A stretch of 37,291 nucleotides of DNA from Candidatus Ventrenecus avicola (GCA_018711945.1 DVHP01000129.1:1-37291); one strand, 5' to 3'. Shown: positions 7,799-15,393, counted from the first letter of the stretch. Program-made: numbers and translations. The notes: generated by a model not told the origin, from the letters alone.

Positions 7799-8467
7799 AG
7801 TTTTTATAATGTCTCGAATCACAAAAGAAGCAAGCAAACTTCCAGCACTCATAGGAGTCATACACAAGGTTCCCAATTTTCTTTGCTTTTTAGGAGTTTC
7901 CCTACTCCATACCACTTTTGTCTGAAGTGCTTTAAAATCCCCTTTTAATAACGTTCTTATTTTCTTTGCTAAAGGATCATTATACGTTTTCTTTAATGTA
8001 GTAATTTCTAACATTTCAGGACACATCCGATTTGCAGTTCCCATGCAAGAAATCAATTTTACATGATAAAGAGCACAAGCCTTCATGAGTTCTACTTTTA
8101 CTAGTGTATCATCACAAGCATCCAAAATATAATCATATTCCGTAACAAATTCCTTCGTAATATCGTTCTCACAAAGTTTTTTGTCCAAACAAGTAATCTT
8201 AGCCTCAGGATTAATTTTCAACGCTCTAAGGGCCACAATTTGAGCTTTATTTTTATTTAATGAATCTATTGTTGCATAAATTTGACGATTGAAATTACTA
8301 TTCTCAAAAGTATCAAAATCGATTACCGTAATAAACTTTATTCCACTTCTTACTAAAGCTTCAAAAGTATAACCCCCTACTCCACCAAGGCCAATTAATA
8401 AAACCTTGGCATTCGCTATCTTTCTAAAATTCTCTTCACCAATATAATCTATAATTCTTTCATTCAT
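7787..8467 (-). CDS. tcdA: tRNA threonylcarbamoyladenosine dehydratase TcdA
   Basis: 226-residue E1/ThiF-like enzyme that uses ATP to cyclise t6A37 of ANN-decoding tRNAs to ct6A. It shows the nucleotide loop GLGGVGGY (residues 27-34), the acidic D-F-D plus NFNRQ motif near 48-61, the DACDD motif near 103-107, and the tail region typical of CsdL/YrvM (KVVWSRETPKKQRKLGT). The start at 8467 is chosen because GGGAG precedes it; the longer open frame runs back into the upstream RNA gene. It converges on the gpsA-like gene and is close to rarA, as in Bacillus. Confidence 0.92.
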   Translation of the reverse strand: MNERIIDYIGEENFRKIANAKVLLIGLGGVGGYTFEALVRSGIKFITVIDFDTFENSNFNRQIYATIDSLNKNKAQIVALRALKINPEAKITCLDKKLCENDITKEFVTEYDYILDACDDTLVKVELMKACALYHVKLISCMGTANRMCPEMLEITTLKKTYNDPLAKKIRTLLKGDFKALQTKVVWSRETPKKQRKLGTLCMTPMSAGSLLASFVIRDIIKTEKE

Positions 8468-8482
8468 AATAATTACTCCCAC

Positions 8483-8661
8483 AAAAAAACCAAAGTTAAG
8501 CAAGTGTGATAAAAAGCCCGCTCGCTCGCAGGTGGGCATCTCATCTATATTTTAGGATCCTAATACACTTAATGGATTAGTATTCTACACCATATAGAGT
8601 TCTGACTCCCAATCATCACCATAGTCGGTTTTTATGAAACTAACTTATCCTTTGGTACTTT
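8483..8661 (-). ncRNA. ssrS: Probable 6S RNA (RNA polymerase-binding regulator)
   Basis: About 179 nt, not coding on either strand, between tcdA and the next gene. On the minus strand the ends pair: ACCAAAG (8656-8650) with CTTTGGT (8495-8489), plus TAAG with CTTA, followed at once by seven Ts that would end transcription. The middle can form a long interrupted rod (TGGG...CCCA, CTATAT...ATATAG) with an apical hairpin (CTAAT...ATTAG). A short GC-rich hairpin (CCTGC-GAGCGA-GCGGG) lies in the 3' strand of an otherwise open central bubble. That is the 6S RNA plan. Bacillus subtilis 6S-1 also lies directly upstream of tcdA (yrvM). The call rests on architecture and synteny, not on a covariance-model score. 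Confidence 0.65.
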
Positions 8662-8667
8662 AATGAT

Positions 8668-8673
8668 ATCATA
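8668..8673 (-). promoter_or_regulatory. -10 element of the 6S-like RNA
   Basis: TATGAT on the minus strand, 7 nt before the predicted 5' end. The matching -35 is weak (TTTCTA at 18-nt spacing). Confidence 0.45.
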
Positions 8674-8761
8674 AAATAGACAAATACACAATAGAAATTA
8701 TACATTTCTGTAAAGAAACAGAAAATCTAAATCTTGCTTTAAATAGCTTTTTAATAATCAG

Positions 8762-9661
8762 TTATTTTTTATATTGTAAAATCAGTTGCTCGTATTTTCC
8801 TTCAAAACAACTAACATAATAATCAATCTCCTCATTAGTTGCTTCTAATAAAGAAAATTTTCCTCCTAAATTTTTTAAAACACATATTAGCTTCTTACTA
8901 TCGTCTCTAACCAAAAAGAAATCAATAATATCAGGATTGTCTTTTACACGATAGAAAGTTTGGATCAATACTTCACTTCGTTCATAGGCAGTAAACAAAT
9001 TTCTTCCTAAATAACTTAAGTAAAAGTCTGTATCATGAAATCTCTTTATCTTTTTTGTGCTATTAATTAAAGTTTGAATTAGAGATATTTTATAGTAAAG
9101 CTGTGAATAATCAAATGGTTCCAAAAAATTTTGATTATGAATATAGTTTTCTTTTCGAAAATCTTCATTTATATGCTTAATAGCTTCATCGGCATATATT
9201 TTTTCTTTATAGCCTATTAAAGTATCTGCTAAAGTTAGGCATTGTTTAAAGGAAAAATCAGAAGTAATTGGATAAAAGCCATTTGTAGAACACCCGATTT
9301 TTACACGCGAAAAATCATATCCTTTCGTAGCATCTGCTTTATAAATTACATCATTCAATTTAAATAAAACATAACAATGAAGGTTAGGATCGGCCTTAAT
9401 CCAAGCTTCAACGCCTATCAACGAAAGCAACTCGATAAAAAGATGACACCAAGTACTGCAGATAATATCAGTCTTATTAATTTGTTCTATATTCAATTTT
9501 GATTGATATATTCTCATTTTTTCTTCTTTAGAAACATAAAAATACTGCCAATCATAGCTAAAAATAATACAAGTTTTTAAGTATATCCAACGAACCTTAG
9601 TAAATAAATCCCATTCAGGATGTAAAGCTAACGTTGTGAGAATTTCTTCTTTTAAATTCAT
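8762..9661 (-). CDS. Transglutaminase-fold (papain-like) protein, function unknown
   Basis: 299-residue soluble protein. The central part looks like a transglutaminase-core fold: Cys68 or Cys72 in IICSTWCHLFIELLSLIGVEAW, His95 in LHCYVLF, Asp110 in YKADATKGYDF. These give the Cys-His-Asp order and spacing of that superfamily. The flanks match nothing I know and there is no signal peptide, so it probably acts in the cytoplasm as a protease, amidase or cross-linking-type enzyme. The start at 9661 has GGAGGGG seven bases upstream. It stands alone between the 6S-like RNA and herA, with an extended -10 (TGATAGAAT) in front. Confidence 0.55.
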   Translation of the reverse strand: MNLKEEILTTLALHPEWDLFTKVRWIYLKTCIIFSYDWQYFYVSKEEKMRIYQSKLNIEQINKTDIICSTWCHLFIELLSLIGVEAWIKADPNLHCYVLFKLNDVIYKADATKGYDFSRVKIGCSTNGFYPITSDFSFKQCLTLADTLIGYKEKIYADEAIKHINEDFRKENYIHNQNFLEPFDYSQLYYKISLIQTLINSTKKIKRFHDTDFYLSYLGRNLFTAYERSEVLIQTFYRVKDNPDIIDFFLVRDDSKKLICVLKNLGGKFSLLEATNEEIDYYVSCFEGKYEQLILQYKK

Positions 9662-9711
9662 GGAAATCCCCTCCAATAAAGGCTATTCTATCACATTTTT
9701 CATAAAAGAAA

Positions 9712-9738
9712 AAGAAAAACTATGCTTTCGCATAGCTT
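9712..9738 (-). terminator. Intrinsic terminator of herA-like gene
   Basis: On the minus strand CTATGC (9735-9730), GAAA tetraloop, GCATAG (9725-9720), then a T-rich run. The stop codon of the herA-like gene overlaps its first arm. Confidence 0.85.
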
Positions 9739-11674
9739 ATATAGTCGCACTAGCAGGCATTTCTATATTAGTTGGTGCCGGCATCATTTCTGTGCTTGTT
9801 GGCATAACAGGCTGCCCCATCATTCCTCCATTCATCGGAATAGTATCATTAGGCATCATAGGCTCTCCACCACCAGTATTTGGCATACTAGGCGGCGTAT
9901 TGGGTTGTGCATTTTGTATAACCGGAGTAGTCCAGCAACCAGAAACATCACAGTTAGAGGAATATGGAGGTGGATCTGGCATATTCATTTTAACAATCAT
10001 TGGTATTTTAAATGCACTTCCGAATGCTACACAAGTACCAGGCTGTAACGTTTTTTGTTTCTCAATAACGTCTTGACTAATATTTGGAAGCATCTCTTCA
10101 ATATACTTCAAATCCTTTGGGTGAGTCATCTTAAAGATTAAGAAATTCGATATCTGAGCAATAACCGTATCACTAATCTCTACTGGCCGTTGAGAAATTA
10201 CACCCAAAATAGCCCCGTATTTACGTCCTTCCTTCGCAATTCTATCAAAAATATTATAACCAAGCAAGAACGTATCATTATCTTTTTGAATATAACGGTG
10301 TGCTTCCTCTAAAATTAAATGCATTGGCATCGAAGCACGATTTTTCAAAGTCTTAGTATAATCAAATAAAATTCTACATACAATCTTTACGATAACCTTA
10401 GCATAAACGTCATCTACATCTTCTAAGTTAATATTAATAATTTGAGCTTTCTTACCATTCATATTTACTAACGTTTTGACAAAATCTTCACTAGTTACAT
10501 ATCCAGGATTCGTAAAATAAGTACCCACTTTAGTATTTAAAATACTAGATAAACGAACCTTTATCATAATCGCGTCATCATAGACTTTACTGTTGTTTTG
10601 AAATCCTTCACTAATTAAAGTAAATTCCAAAGCTTTTGAAAAATCTAACATCGAATAAGAATAAATAGCTGGTTCTTTTGTTTCTTCTAATTCATCATCT
10701 ACATGTTTTAAAATATAATCCGTAATTAATACAGACTCTCCAAAATTACCGTTGGAATCGATTTCAAAACATTCAGAGAAACTTCTAGAATAACCGAGTC
10801 CAGCAATTCTAGAGTCAAAGTTAAAGTCTGGTGTATGACATACTTCAATAATAGTAAATATTTCATTCTTCTTATGAGCGGTTGTCTGATTACTAAACAA
10901 AATAGCCAAAAGAGCTTTTGCAATCAAATGGTTCTTATAACGTTCACTCTCTTCATTATTTTGACTAAAGATTTTAGCCAGTCTAATAGTTCTTTCAATA
11001 ATTGGTAACTGACTATGACTACTCGCTTGTAAAAGTAAAGCCATGTCATCTAATTTTAATAAAGAAACAGGTATTTGAAGAGGAAAATCAGTTGCTTCTT
11101 GTTGATTAGAAGTAATAAATTTATAACAATACTTTGGATTATACTTACTAATATCTCTTAAAGCATTTTTATACTCTCCATAAGCATCAAACAAGAAAAG
11201 ATTAGCATTCTCATTTACAACATCTTTATCACCAAAAACATTTTGGATAATTCTAGAAATACCATGTGTTTTACCAGCACCAGAGTTACCACAAATAAAG
11301 AAGTGATTAGAAAAGAACGAATTAATCCTTGGATAAACCGTATAATTCTTATAAATTGCACTAACACCTAATTCAAAAGACTTATTGTCTTTTGTACCAA
11401 TCAGTTCTTTTAATTCCGCTTCGTTAATAATTCGAATCTTACTAGAAAGAAGTGGTTTTCTAATAACACCATTAACATACCTTCCATCAATATACTCACC
11501 TAAAAAACGAATTTTAATAATATCCGGATTAATTTCTGAAATCTCTCCTAAAATTCTCTGATTTGGTGCTTCAAATATAACATGGACGTTCATAAAATCC
11601 ATAGATTCATCATTTTTTAAAGTATTCTCTAAGTGTGCAACACTTTCACTAATAAAAATAATTTTACCAAACAT
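9737..11674 (-). CDS. HerA-type ATPase (DUF87 / FtsK-HerA superfamily)
   Basis: 645-residue HerA-like motor ATPase. An N-terminal HAS-barrel-like beta domain (about residues 1-100) precedes the ATPase core, with Walker A GNSGAGKT (129-136), Walker B LILEEAH (453-459), the RKYG arginine-finger region and VISQRP motif. Archaeal HerA pairs with the nuclease NurA, and bacterial HerAs occur with Sir2 or nuclease partners in defence islands; no such partner is adjacent here. The last 80 or so residues form an unusual Pro/Met/Asn/Thr-rich low-complexity tail. The start at 11674 is chosen over an ATG six bases earlier because GAGGG is 7 nt upstream. The cellular role is uncertain. Confidence 0.82.
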   Translation of the reverse strand: MFGKIIFISESVAHLENTLKNDESMDFMNVHVIFEAPNQRILGEISEINPDIIKIRFLGEYIDGRYVNGVIRKPLLSSKIRIINEAELKELIGTKDNKSFELGVSAIYKNYTVYPRINSFFSNHFFICGNSGAGKTHGISRIIQNVFGDKDVVNENANLFLFDAYGEYKNALRDISKYNPKYCYKFITSNQQEATDFPLQIPVSLLKLDDMALLLQASSHSQLPIIERTIRLAKIFSQNNEESERYKNHLIAKALLAILFSNQTTAHKKNEIFTIIEVCHTPDFNFDSRIAGLGYSRSFSECFEIDSNGNFGESVLITDYILKHVDDELEETKEPAIYSYSMLDFSKALEFTLISEGFQNNSKVYDDAIMIKVRLSSILNTKVGTYFTNPGYVTSEDFVKTLVNMNGKKAQIININLEDVDDVYAKVIVKIVCRILFDYTKTLKNRASMPMHLILEEAHRYIQKDNDTFLLGYNIFDRIAKEGRKYGAILGVISQRPVEISDTVIAQISNFLIFKMTHPKDLKYIEEMLPNISQDVIEKQKTLQPGTCVAFGSAFKIPMIVKMNMPDPPPYSSNCDVSGCWTTPVIQNAQPNTPPSMPNTGGGEPMMPNDTIPMNGGMMGQPVMPTSTEMMPAPTNIEMPASATI

Positions 11675-11697
11675 AATCATACCCTCTTAATGATAAA

Positions 11698-11703
11698 ATT
11701 ATA
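11698..11703 (-). promoter_or_regulatory. Extended -10 element of herA-like gene
   Basis: TGCTATAAT on the minus strand, a TGn extension with a perfect -10. There is no good -35. It follows directly after the gpr terminator. Confidence 0.5.
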
Positions 11704-11714
11704 GCAAGAAAACA

Positions 11715-11738
11715 TAAAAAAATCTAGATATTTCTAGA
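11715..11738 (-). terminator. Intrinsic terminator of gpr-like gene
   Basis: TCTAGA-AATA-TCTAGA hairpin (11738-11723 on the minus strand) followed by seven Ts, 3 nt past the gpr-like stop. Confidence 0.8.
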
Positions 11739-11741
11739 CTT

Positions 11742-12467
11742 TTAAGCGAAAATGATTCGATTGATCGCATGGGATACTAAATTACTAATAATTTCAAGAT
11801 CATTGACAATCGTGTGTTTACAAAAAAAGGAATCATGAGTCCTTAGTAAAGCCGGATATCCAATGGACAACACGGGAATATGAAACGTTTCAAATGTAAT
11901 TTCTTTATTACTCCGTAGTTGATCAGCAAAAACAATTCCACAATCATTGATTTCTAAAGACATATCCAAATATTTTTCTTCCTTCGTAATAAAACTATCA
12001 ATTAAAACGATCACGTCTGGCTTTAAATATCCGACAACCATTTCAATAAGTCGAAAAGAAGAAATTCCCGTTTTAGAAGTCGTTTCAGGCGTAAATAAAG
12101 CCACTTTCGGAATCGTTAAAAAATCATTATATTGATTGGTTGCAACAAGACGTTCTAATACTTTAGAGCCAAAAGAATCACCAATAATAGAAGAATTACC
12201 AAGCCCAATAATTAAAATTGTTCCGCCTTTATGATATTTTCTTAAAAATGTTTTAAATGTCTTAGTAAATACTTTTTCTAAAACAAGGGAATCTTGATAC
12301 AGGACTGTCGCATCAAAAGAAAGGGTAAAATGATCTCCCTTGCGAATATCTTTTTCATCCTCTTTAATTTTATAATGTTTAATTTCAACATTTCTTTCTT
12401 TTTTAGTTGCAATAAGTTCCTCTGAATCTAAAGATTTCCCAGCATCTAGTAAAAAATTTTGTTTCAT
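11742..12467 (-). CDS. gpr: Divergent, shortened germination protease (GPR, peptidase family A25)
   Basis: GPR degrades small acid-soluble proteins during spore germination. This 241-residue protein keeps the GPR core: IIGLGNSSIIGDSFGSKVLE (usual VGLGN...TPDALGP), SKTGISS (usual GxTGIE), KPDVIVLIDSF (usual KPDxVIAIDAL) and FHIPVLSIGYP (usual LGIPVIAIGVP). The two catalytic aspartates of the family correspond to D97 and D157. Bacillus GPR is about 370 residues; here the N-terminal propeptide region is reduced and the PGSGVGN segment is replaced (ADQLRSNK). Start 12467 follows GGTGAGG. It lies downstream of the STAS-like gene. Family membership is fairly secure; activity is uncertain. Confidence 0.78.
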   Translation of the reverse strand: MKQNFLLDAGKSLDSEELIATKKERNVEIKHYKIKEDEKDIRKGDHFTLSFDATVLYQDSLVLEKVFTKTFKTFLRKYHKGGTILIIGLGNSSIIGDSFGSKVLERLVATNQYNDFLTIPKVALFTPETTSKTGISSFRLIEMVVGYLKPDVIVLIDSFITKEEKYLDMSLEINDCGIVFADQLRSNKEITFETFHIPVLSIGYPALLRTHDSFFCKHTIVNDLEIISNLVSHAINRIIFA

Positions 12468-12482
12468 ACGCCTCACCATACT

Positions 12483-12512
12483 TAGTATGGTTTTATCAAT
12501 AAAAATTTATGA
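12483..12512 (-). promoter_or_regulatory. Possible sigma-G-like promoter of gpr
   Basis: On the minus strand TCATA (12512-12508), 18 nt, CATACTA (12489-12483): a perfect match to CATnnTA and 4 of 5 to GnATR. The -10 also forms half of a hairpin (CCATAC-TAA-GTATGG) next to the ribosome-binding site. The leader would be only about 10 nt, which weakens the call. Confidence 0.3.
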
Positions 12513-12513
12513 A

Positions 12514-12741
12514 TTATTTAATTAAAAAATCGCCAGAAAATGTTTTAGTAAAATCCTGTTTCATTTGATTTAAATAAAACCGATTATGAAAGATATGATG
12601 GTGATTATTTATAACAACTCGATCCACACCATAGTCCTCCACAACCCGAAAAATTCTAGCCTTTAATAAATGATACTCTTCTAATGATAATCCATCTGCT
12701 ATATCAATATATAATGTTTCATTTTGATAATACATATCCAT
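12514..12741 (-). CDS. 75-aa small protein, possibly a STAS-like fold
   Basis: Short gene with a good start (AAGGTGA, 4 nt, ATG). The pattern beta (TLYIDIADGL), helix (SLEEYHLLKARIFRVVEDY), beta (VDRVVINN) resembles the first half of SpoIIAA-type STAS domains, including the Leu-rich helix followed by a V-hydrophobic-N strand. The conserved phosphorylatable DSSG motif is absent (HNRF instead), as is the second half of the domain. It lies 46 nt upstream of gpr on the same strand and may be co-transcribed. The fold assignment is my inference from pattern only; the function is unknown. Confidence 0.5.
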   Translation of the reverse strand: MDMYYQNETLYIDIADGLSLEEYHLLKARIFRVVEDYGVDRVVINNHHHIFHNRFYLNQMKQDFTKTFSGDFLIK

Positions 12742-12780
12742 ATAATCACCTTCGAGTATAATTTAACAAAAATTTGACAC

Positions 12781-12826
12781 AAAAAAAATGCTTTCGACAA
12801 AATATGTCATTTTATCCGAAAACATT
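12781..12826 (-). terminator. Intrinsic terminator of the rpsU-yqeY unit
   Basis: On the minus strand AATGTTTTCG (12826-12817) pairs with CGAAAGCATT (12796-12787) with one G-U pair, and an eight-base T-run follows. It overlaps the yqeY stop codon. Confidence 0.82.
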
Positions 12827-13268
12827 ATTGTAATCTTGCTTTCACTTTAGAACTTACAACACTCATATCTGCTTGGGTACCAATTTTAGAAGTAAGTTCC
12901 TTCATAACTCGTCCCATATCTTTGATACTTTGTGGTTGTATTTCATCAAATACTTGATTAATAATTTCTTCAATTTGTTCCTCGCTTAATTCTTCTGGCA
13001 AATACTTCTTTAAAAGTTCAATTTCTTTCTCTAAATTTTCTACTTCATCTGTTTTGCCAAACTTTTGAAATTCTTCCATAGAATCTTTTCTTTGCTTTAC
13101 ATTTCTTTTAATAACAACCATAACTTCGTCATCTGTTAACTCTTTTTTTAATTGAATTCCTTCCAATTGTAATGCACTCTTAAGCATTCTAAGTACAGAT
13201 AAAGAAAACTTATCCTGGCTTTTCATAGCCGCCTTCATATCATTTGCAATTCTTTCATTTAAACTCAT
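12825..13268 (-). CDS. yqeY: YqeY family protein (GatB/YqeY domain)
   Basis: 147-residue, mostly helical protein of the YqeY family, related to the tail domain of the GatB amidotransferase subunit and thought to act on tRNA or tRNA complexes; its exact role is not established. It shows the typical N-terminus LNERIANDMKAAMKSQDKFS, the LRMLKSALQ helix, KRNVKQRKDS, and the C-terminal domain with IKDMGRVMKELTSKIGTQAD. Length is normal. It lies 50 nt downstream of rpsU on the same strand, the same pairing as in many Firmicutes, and ends in a terminator. Confidence 0.92.
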   Translation of the reverse strand: MSLNERIANDMKAAMKSQDKFSLSVLRMLKSALQLEGIQLKKELTDDEVMVVIKRNVKQRKDSMEEFQKFGKTDEVENLEKEIELLKKYLPEELSEEQIEEIINQVFDEIQPQSIKDMGRVMKELTSKIGTQADMSVVSSKVKARLQ

Positions 13269-13318
13269 ATTATCCCTCTTTCTATAATTTTATAAATAAA
13301 AAGAATACATATAGTATC

Positions 13319-13510
13319 CTAATAATTACGATGTTTACGAGAATTACGAATATTTTTCTTTTTTTCTTCTCTTCTCTTTACTCCTGGTTTTTCATAATGT
13401 TTTCTTTTTTTAAATTCAGAAGGGACACCACTTTTAGCAACCACTACTTTAAATCTTCTTAAAGCCTTATCAATATCGCCATCTTTTACGATTACTTTAT
13501 TAGAATTCAT
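13319..13510 (-). CDS. rpsU: 30S ribosomal protein S21
   Basis: 63-residue basic protein with the S21 signature: VIVKDGDIDKALRRFKVVV at the N-terminus, SGVPSEFKKRKHYEKPGVKRR, and a Lys/Arg-rich tail. S21 sits on the 30S platform near the anti-Shine-Dalgarno region. The ribosome-binding site is GGGAGGGG, 8 nt upstream. It has its own promoter and precedes yqeY. No anomaly is seen. Confidence 0.96.
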   Translation of the reverse strand: MNSNKVIVKDGDIDKALRRFKVVVAKSGVPSEFKKRKHYEKPGVKRREEKKKNIRNSRKHRNY

Positions 13511-13546
13511 AACTATTTCCCCTCCCTTCGTGCTTTTCTATAAATG

Positions 13547-13575
13547 ATTATAGCACCACTTTTGTGGAACCTCAA
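13547..13575 (-). promoter_or_regulatory. Promoter of rpsU-yqeY
   Basis: On the minus strand TTGAGG (13575-13570), 17 nt, TATAAT (13552-13547). A CCAC-AAAA-GTGG inverted repeat lies in the spacer. Confidence 0.65.
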
Positions 13576-13595
13576 GCAAAAACGCAAAATAAATC

Positions 13596-13615
13596 GAAAA
13601 AATCACGATTTTTTC
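13596..13615 (-). terminator. Possible terminator downstream of frr
   Basis: GAAAAAATC and GATTTTTTC form a perfect 9-bp inverted repeat (13596-13604 and 13607-13615). A smaller AAGAG/CTCTT hairpin followed by Ts lies at 13632-13650. Neither is a textbook terminator, but together they separate frr from the rpsU promoter. Confidence 0.4.
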
Positions 13616-13648
13616 ATATATTTTTACCATATCAAAAAAAGAGAACTC

Positions 13649-14176
13649 TTAAATTTCCATAAGTTCTGCTTCTTTTTCTTTTCCTTTTTCATCAACAATT
13701 TTATTATATTTTTGAATAAGTTCTTGAACATCTTCTAATTCTAATTTTTCTTCGTCTTCAGGTAATCCCATTTTTTTAATCTCGTTATTCGCGTCTTGCC
13801 TGATATTTCTTAAAGCAACTTTTGCATCCTCACACAAAGCTTTCGCTTGTTTCACATATTCTCTTCTTCGTTCTTCTGTAAGTTCTGGCATTGGCAAAAG
13901 AATCACTTCTCCGTTATTAATTGGAGCGATTCCTAAATTTGCTTCATTAATTGCCTTTTCAATATCCTTTAAAGAACTTCTGTCAAACGGCTTTACCATT
14001 AATTGTTTCGCATCTGGAACTGTAATATTTGCTACACTTTGAATAGGGGTTGGTGTTCCATAATAAGACACCATTACTTTACTAAGAAGTGCCGGATTTG
14101 CTCGACCTGCACGAATCGTCACTAATCTACTTTCTAAATTTTCAATTGCTTTTTGCATTTTTTGTTCTGTATTCAT
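13649..14176 (-). CDS. frr: Ribosome recycling factor
   Basis: 175-residue RRF, slightly shorter than the usual 185. With EF-G it splits post-termination 70S ribosomes. It has the family core MQKAIENLESRLVTIRAGRANPALL, YYGTPTPIQSVANITVPD, KPFDRSSLKDIEKAI and RREYVKQAK. Start ATG at 14176 has GAAGGA 5 nt upstream. It lies 13 nt downstream of the CYTC-containing thioredoxin-fold gene, so it is probably the last gene of that operon. In most bacteria frr follows pyrH; here pyrH is not adjacent. Confidence 0.96.
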   Translation of the reverse strand: MNTEQKMQKAIENLESRLVTIRAGRANPALLSKVMVSYYGTPTPIQSVANITVPDAKQLMVKPFDRSSLKDIEKAINEANLGIAPINNGEVILLPMPELTEERRREYVKQAKALCEDAKVALRNIRQDANNEIKKMGLPEDEEKLELEDVQELIQKYNKIVDEKGKEKEAELMEI

Positions 14177-14189
14177 AATATCCTTCTTT

Positions 14190-14759
14190 CTATATTTTAT
14201 TTTCTTCTAAATTATTTCGCTCTAAAAACTCATAAATTTCATTTGCTTCTTGACTACCAACTAATTCATCTTGCAAATCTCCATTTTCAAAATACATCAC
14301 ATAGGGTGTATATTGCATGTTTTGCTGCAAGTCCTCATGAATTGCAACAAACTCCAAGTAATCTTCATTTGTCGAGTCATAGAAACTGCGATTAATATAA
14401 TATATGGAAATATTATACTTAGTAAGTTCCGTTTTGAGTAAAGGAACGTACTTTTTGCAGGTATAACAGTTTTCTCGCATCGATAATAATAAAAAACTTT
14501 CTTGTGCTTCAATCTTCTCTAAAACCTCTTTCAAATTTACCTCTACAAAAGGAAAATAATCTAAACTTGTAGAATGTTCTGATCGAGAAATACTAGTATT
14601 TGGGTTAGGCTGTTTTTTTAAAAAACGCATGGCAATTTGATCACCAAACGCCAAAAATAGTAAAATAAGAAGAAAAAGCACACAGTAAAGAGCATCTCTT
14701 CCTTTCTCACTTAAAATAATTTTATCTTTTCCATTAATTCGGTTAATTTTCTTCGGCAT
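14190..14759 (-). CDS. Membrane-anchored thioredoxin-fold protein with CxxC
   Basis: 189-residue protein with a basic N-terminus, one membrane segment at about residues 23-40 and an extracytoplasmic thioredoxin-like domain from about 75. The redox pair is Cys98-Tyr-Thr-Cys101 (ENCYTCKKYVPLLK), followed further on by YTPYVMYFENGD, which supplies the cis-proline. This predicts a thiol oxidoreductase on the outer face of the membrane. It overlaps the preceding thioredoxin-fold gene by 17 bp, and frr follows 13 nt later. The pair lies between tsf and frr, where pyrH is normally found. The substrate is unknown. Confidence 0.7.
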   Translation of the reverse strand: MPKKINRINGKDKIILSEKGRDALYCVLFLLILLFLAFGDQIAMRFLKKQPNPNTSISRSEHSTSLDYFPFVEVNLKEVLEKIEAQESFLLLSMRENCYTCKKYVPLLKTELTKYNISIYYINRSFYDSTNEDYLEFVAIHEDLQQNMQYTPYVMYFENGDLQDELVGSQEANEIYEFLERNNLEENKI

Positions 14760-15375
14760 CGGTCACATCTCCTAGATAACTTTCCATCATGACTCCCAAC
14801 TCTACCATCTTCTTTTGACGTACGTCTTGTGTCCAATAATCAGCAACAGTCACATCACCGCTAACAATGGCAGTTTCGTCATCATACATTGTAACAACTC
14901 CATCTTTAATCATAATCATAGAAGGTGCATACAAGTCAATTTCACCTGTATCCAAAACAGGAAGATATGCTTCTAACAATCGGACGATATTATTATAGTA
15001 ATAATTGTCATTGGTACGATCATTTAAAAAATTATAATACCAAATTTCTTCAATCCCATAACGTTTTGCCACTTCATTTAAAATATCAGCATAAGCATGA
15101 CTCCACTCATTATCCGGAAAAGCAAAAAAAACAATCCCACTACCTGTATTCATCAGTTCTAATACTTCTTTTGCTGTTTTATAAACATATAAATTATCGC
15201 TAGTAATACCAAATTCTTGAGTAAAGCTTTCTTGATCAGTCAATTTACGAATTGGTGCATTAAAATTCTTTGTTCCAAGGTAAATAAATGCAGCAAACAG
15301 AAAAATAAAACTAATAGTATAAAACACTTTTTGATACCAAGGCATTGGAGGCTTTTCCTTAATTTTAATCATCAT
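14743..15375 (-). CDS. Membrane-anchored thioredoxin-fold protein lacking the redox cysteines
   Basis: 210-residue protein with one membrane segment at about residues 16-33 and an outer domain. The domain resembles a thioredoxin fold (GIVFFAFPDNEWSHAYADILNEVA, then APSMIMIKDGVVTMYDDE with the expected Pro-Ser strand). The position of CxxC is taken by N-E-W-S and the protein has no cysteine, so it should be redox-inactive, perhaps a binding or scaffolding partner of the CYTC protein whose gene overlaps it. The start at 15375 follows GGGAG by 6 nt. It has its own promoter after the tsf terminator. Confidence 0.6.
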   Translation of the reverse strand: MMIKIKEKPPMPWYQKVFYTISFIFLFAAFIYLGTKNFNAPIRKLTDQESFTQEFGITSDNLYVYKTAKEVLELMNTGSGIVFFAFPDNEWSHAYADILNEVAKRYGIEEIWYYNFLNDRTNDNYYYNNIVRLLEAYLPVLDTGEIDLYAPSMIMIKDGVVTMYDDETAIVSGDVTVADYWTQDVRQKKMVELGVMMESYLGDVTDAEEN

Positions 15376-15393
15376 GAATCACTCCCTGATATG

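Noticed and set aside
8468-8539. Longer N-terminus for TcdA starting at 8539
   Set aside because: The added 24 residues do not fit the family, lie inside the structured RNA, and the internal ATG has GGGAG in front.
8483-8661. tcdA upstream RNA considered as SRP RNA, T-box or tmRNA
   Set aside because: No SRP apical loop motif, no T-box sequence or antiterminator ahead of an amino-acid gene, and no tRNA-like ends or tag frame.
9636-10076. 146-codon plus-strand open frame rich in Gly, Ile and Pro (and another at 9722-10048)
   Set aside because: They are antisense shadows of the Pro/Met-rich tail of the HerA-like gene, with no ribosome-binding site.
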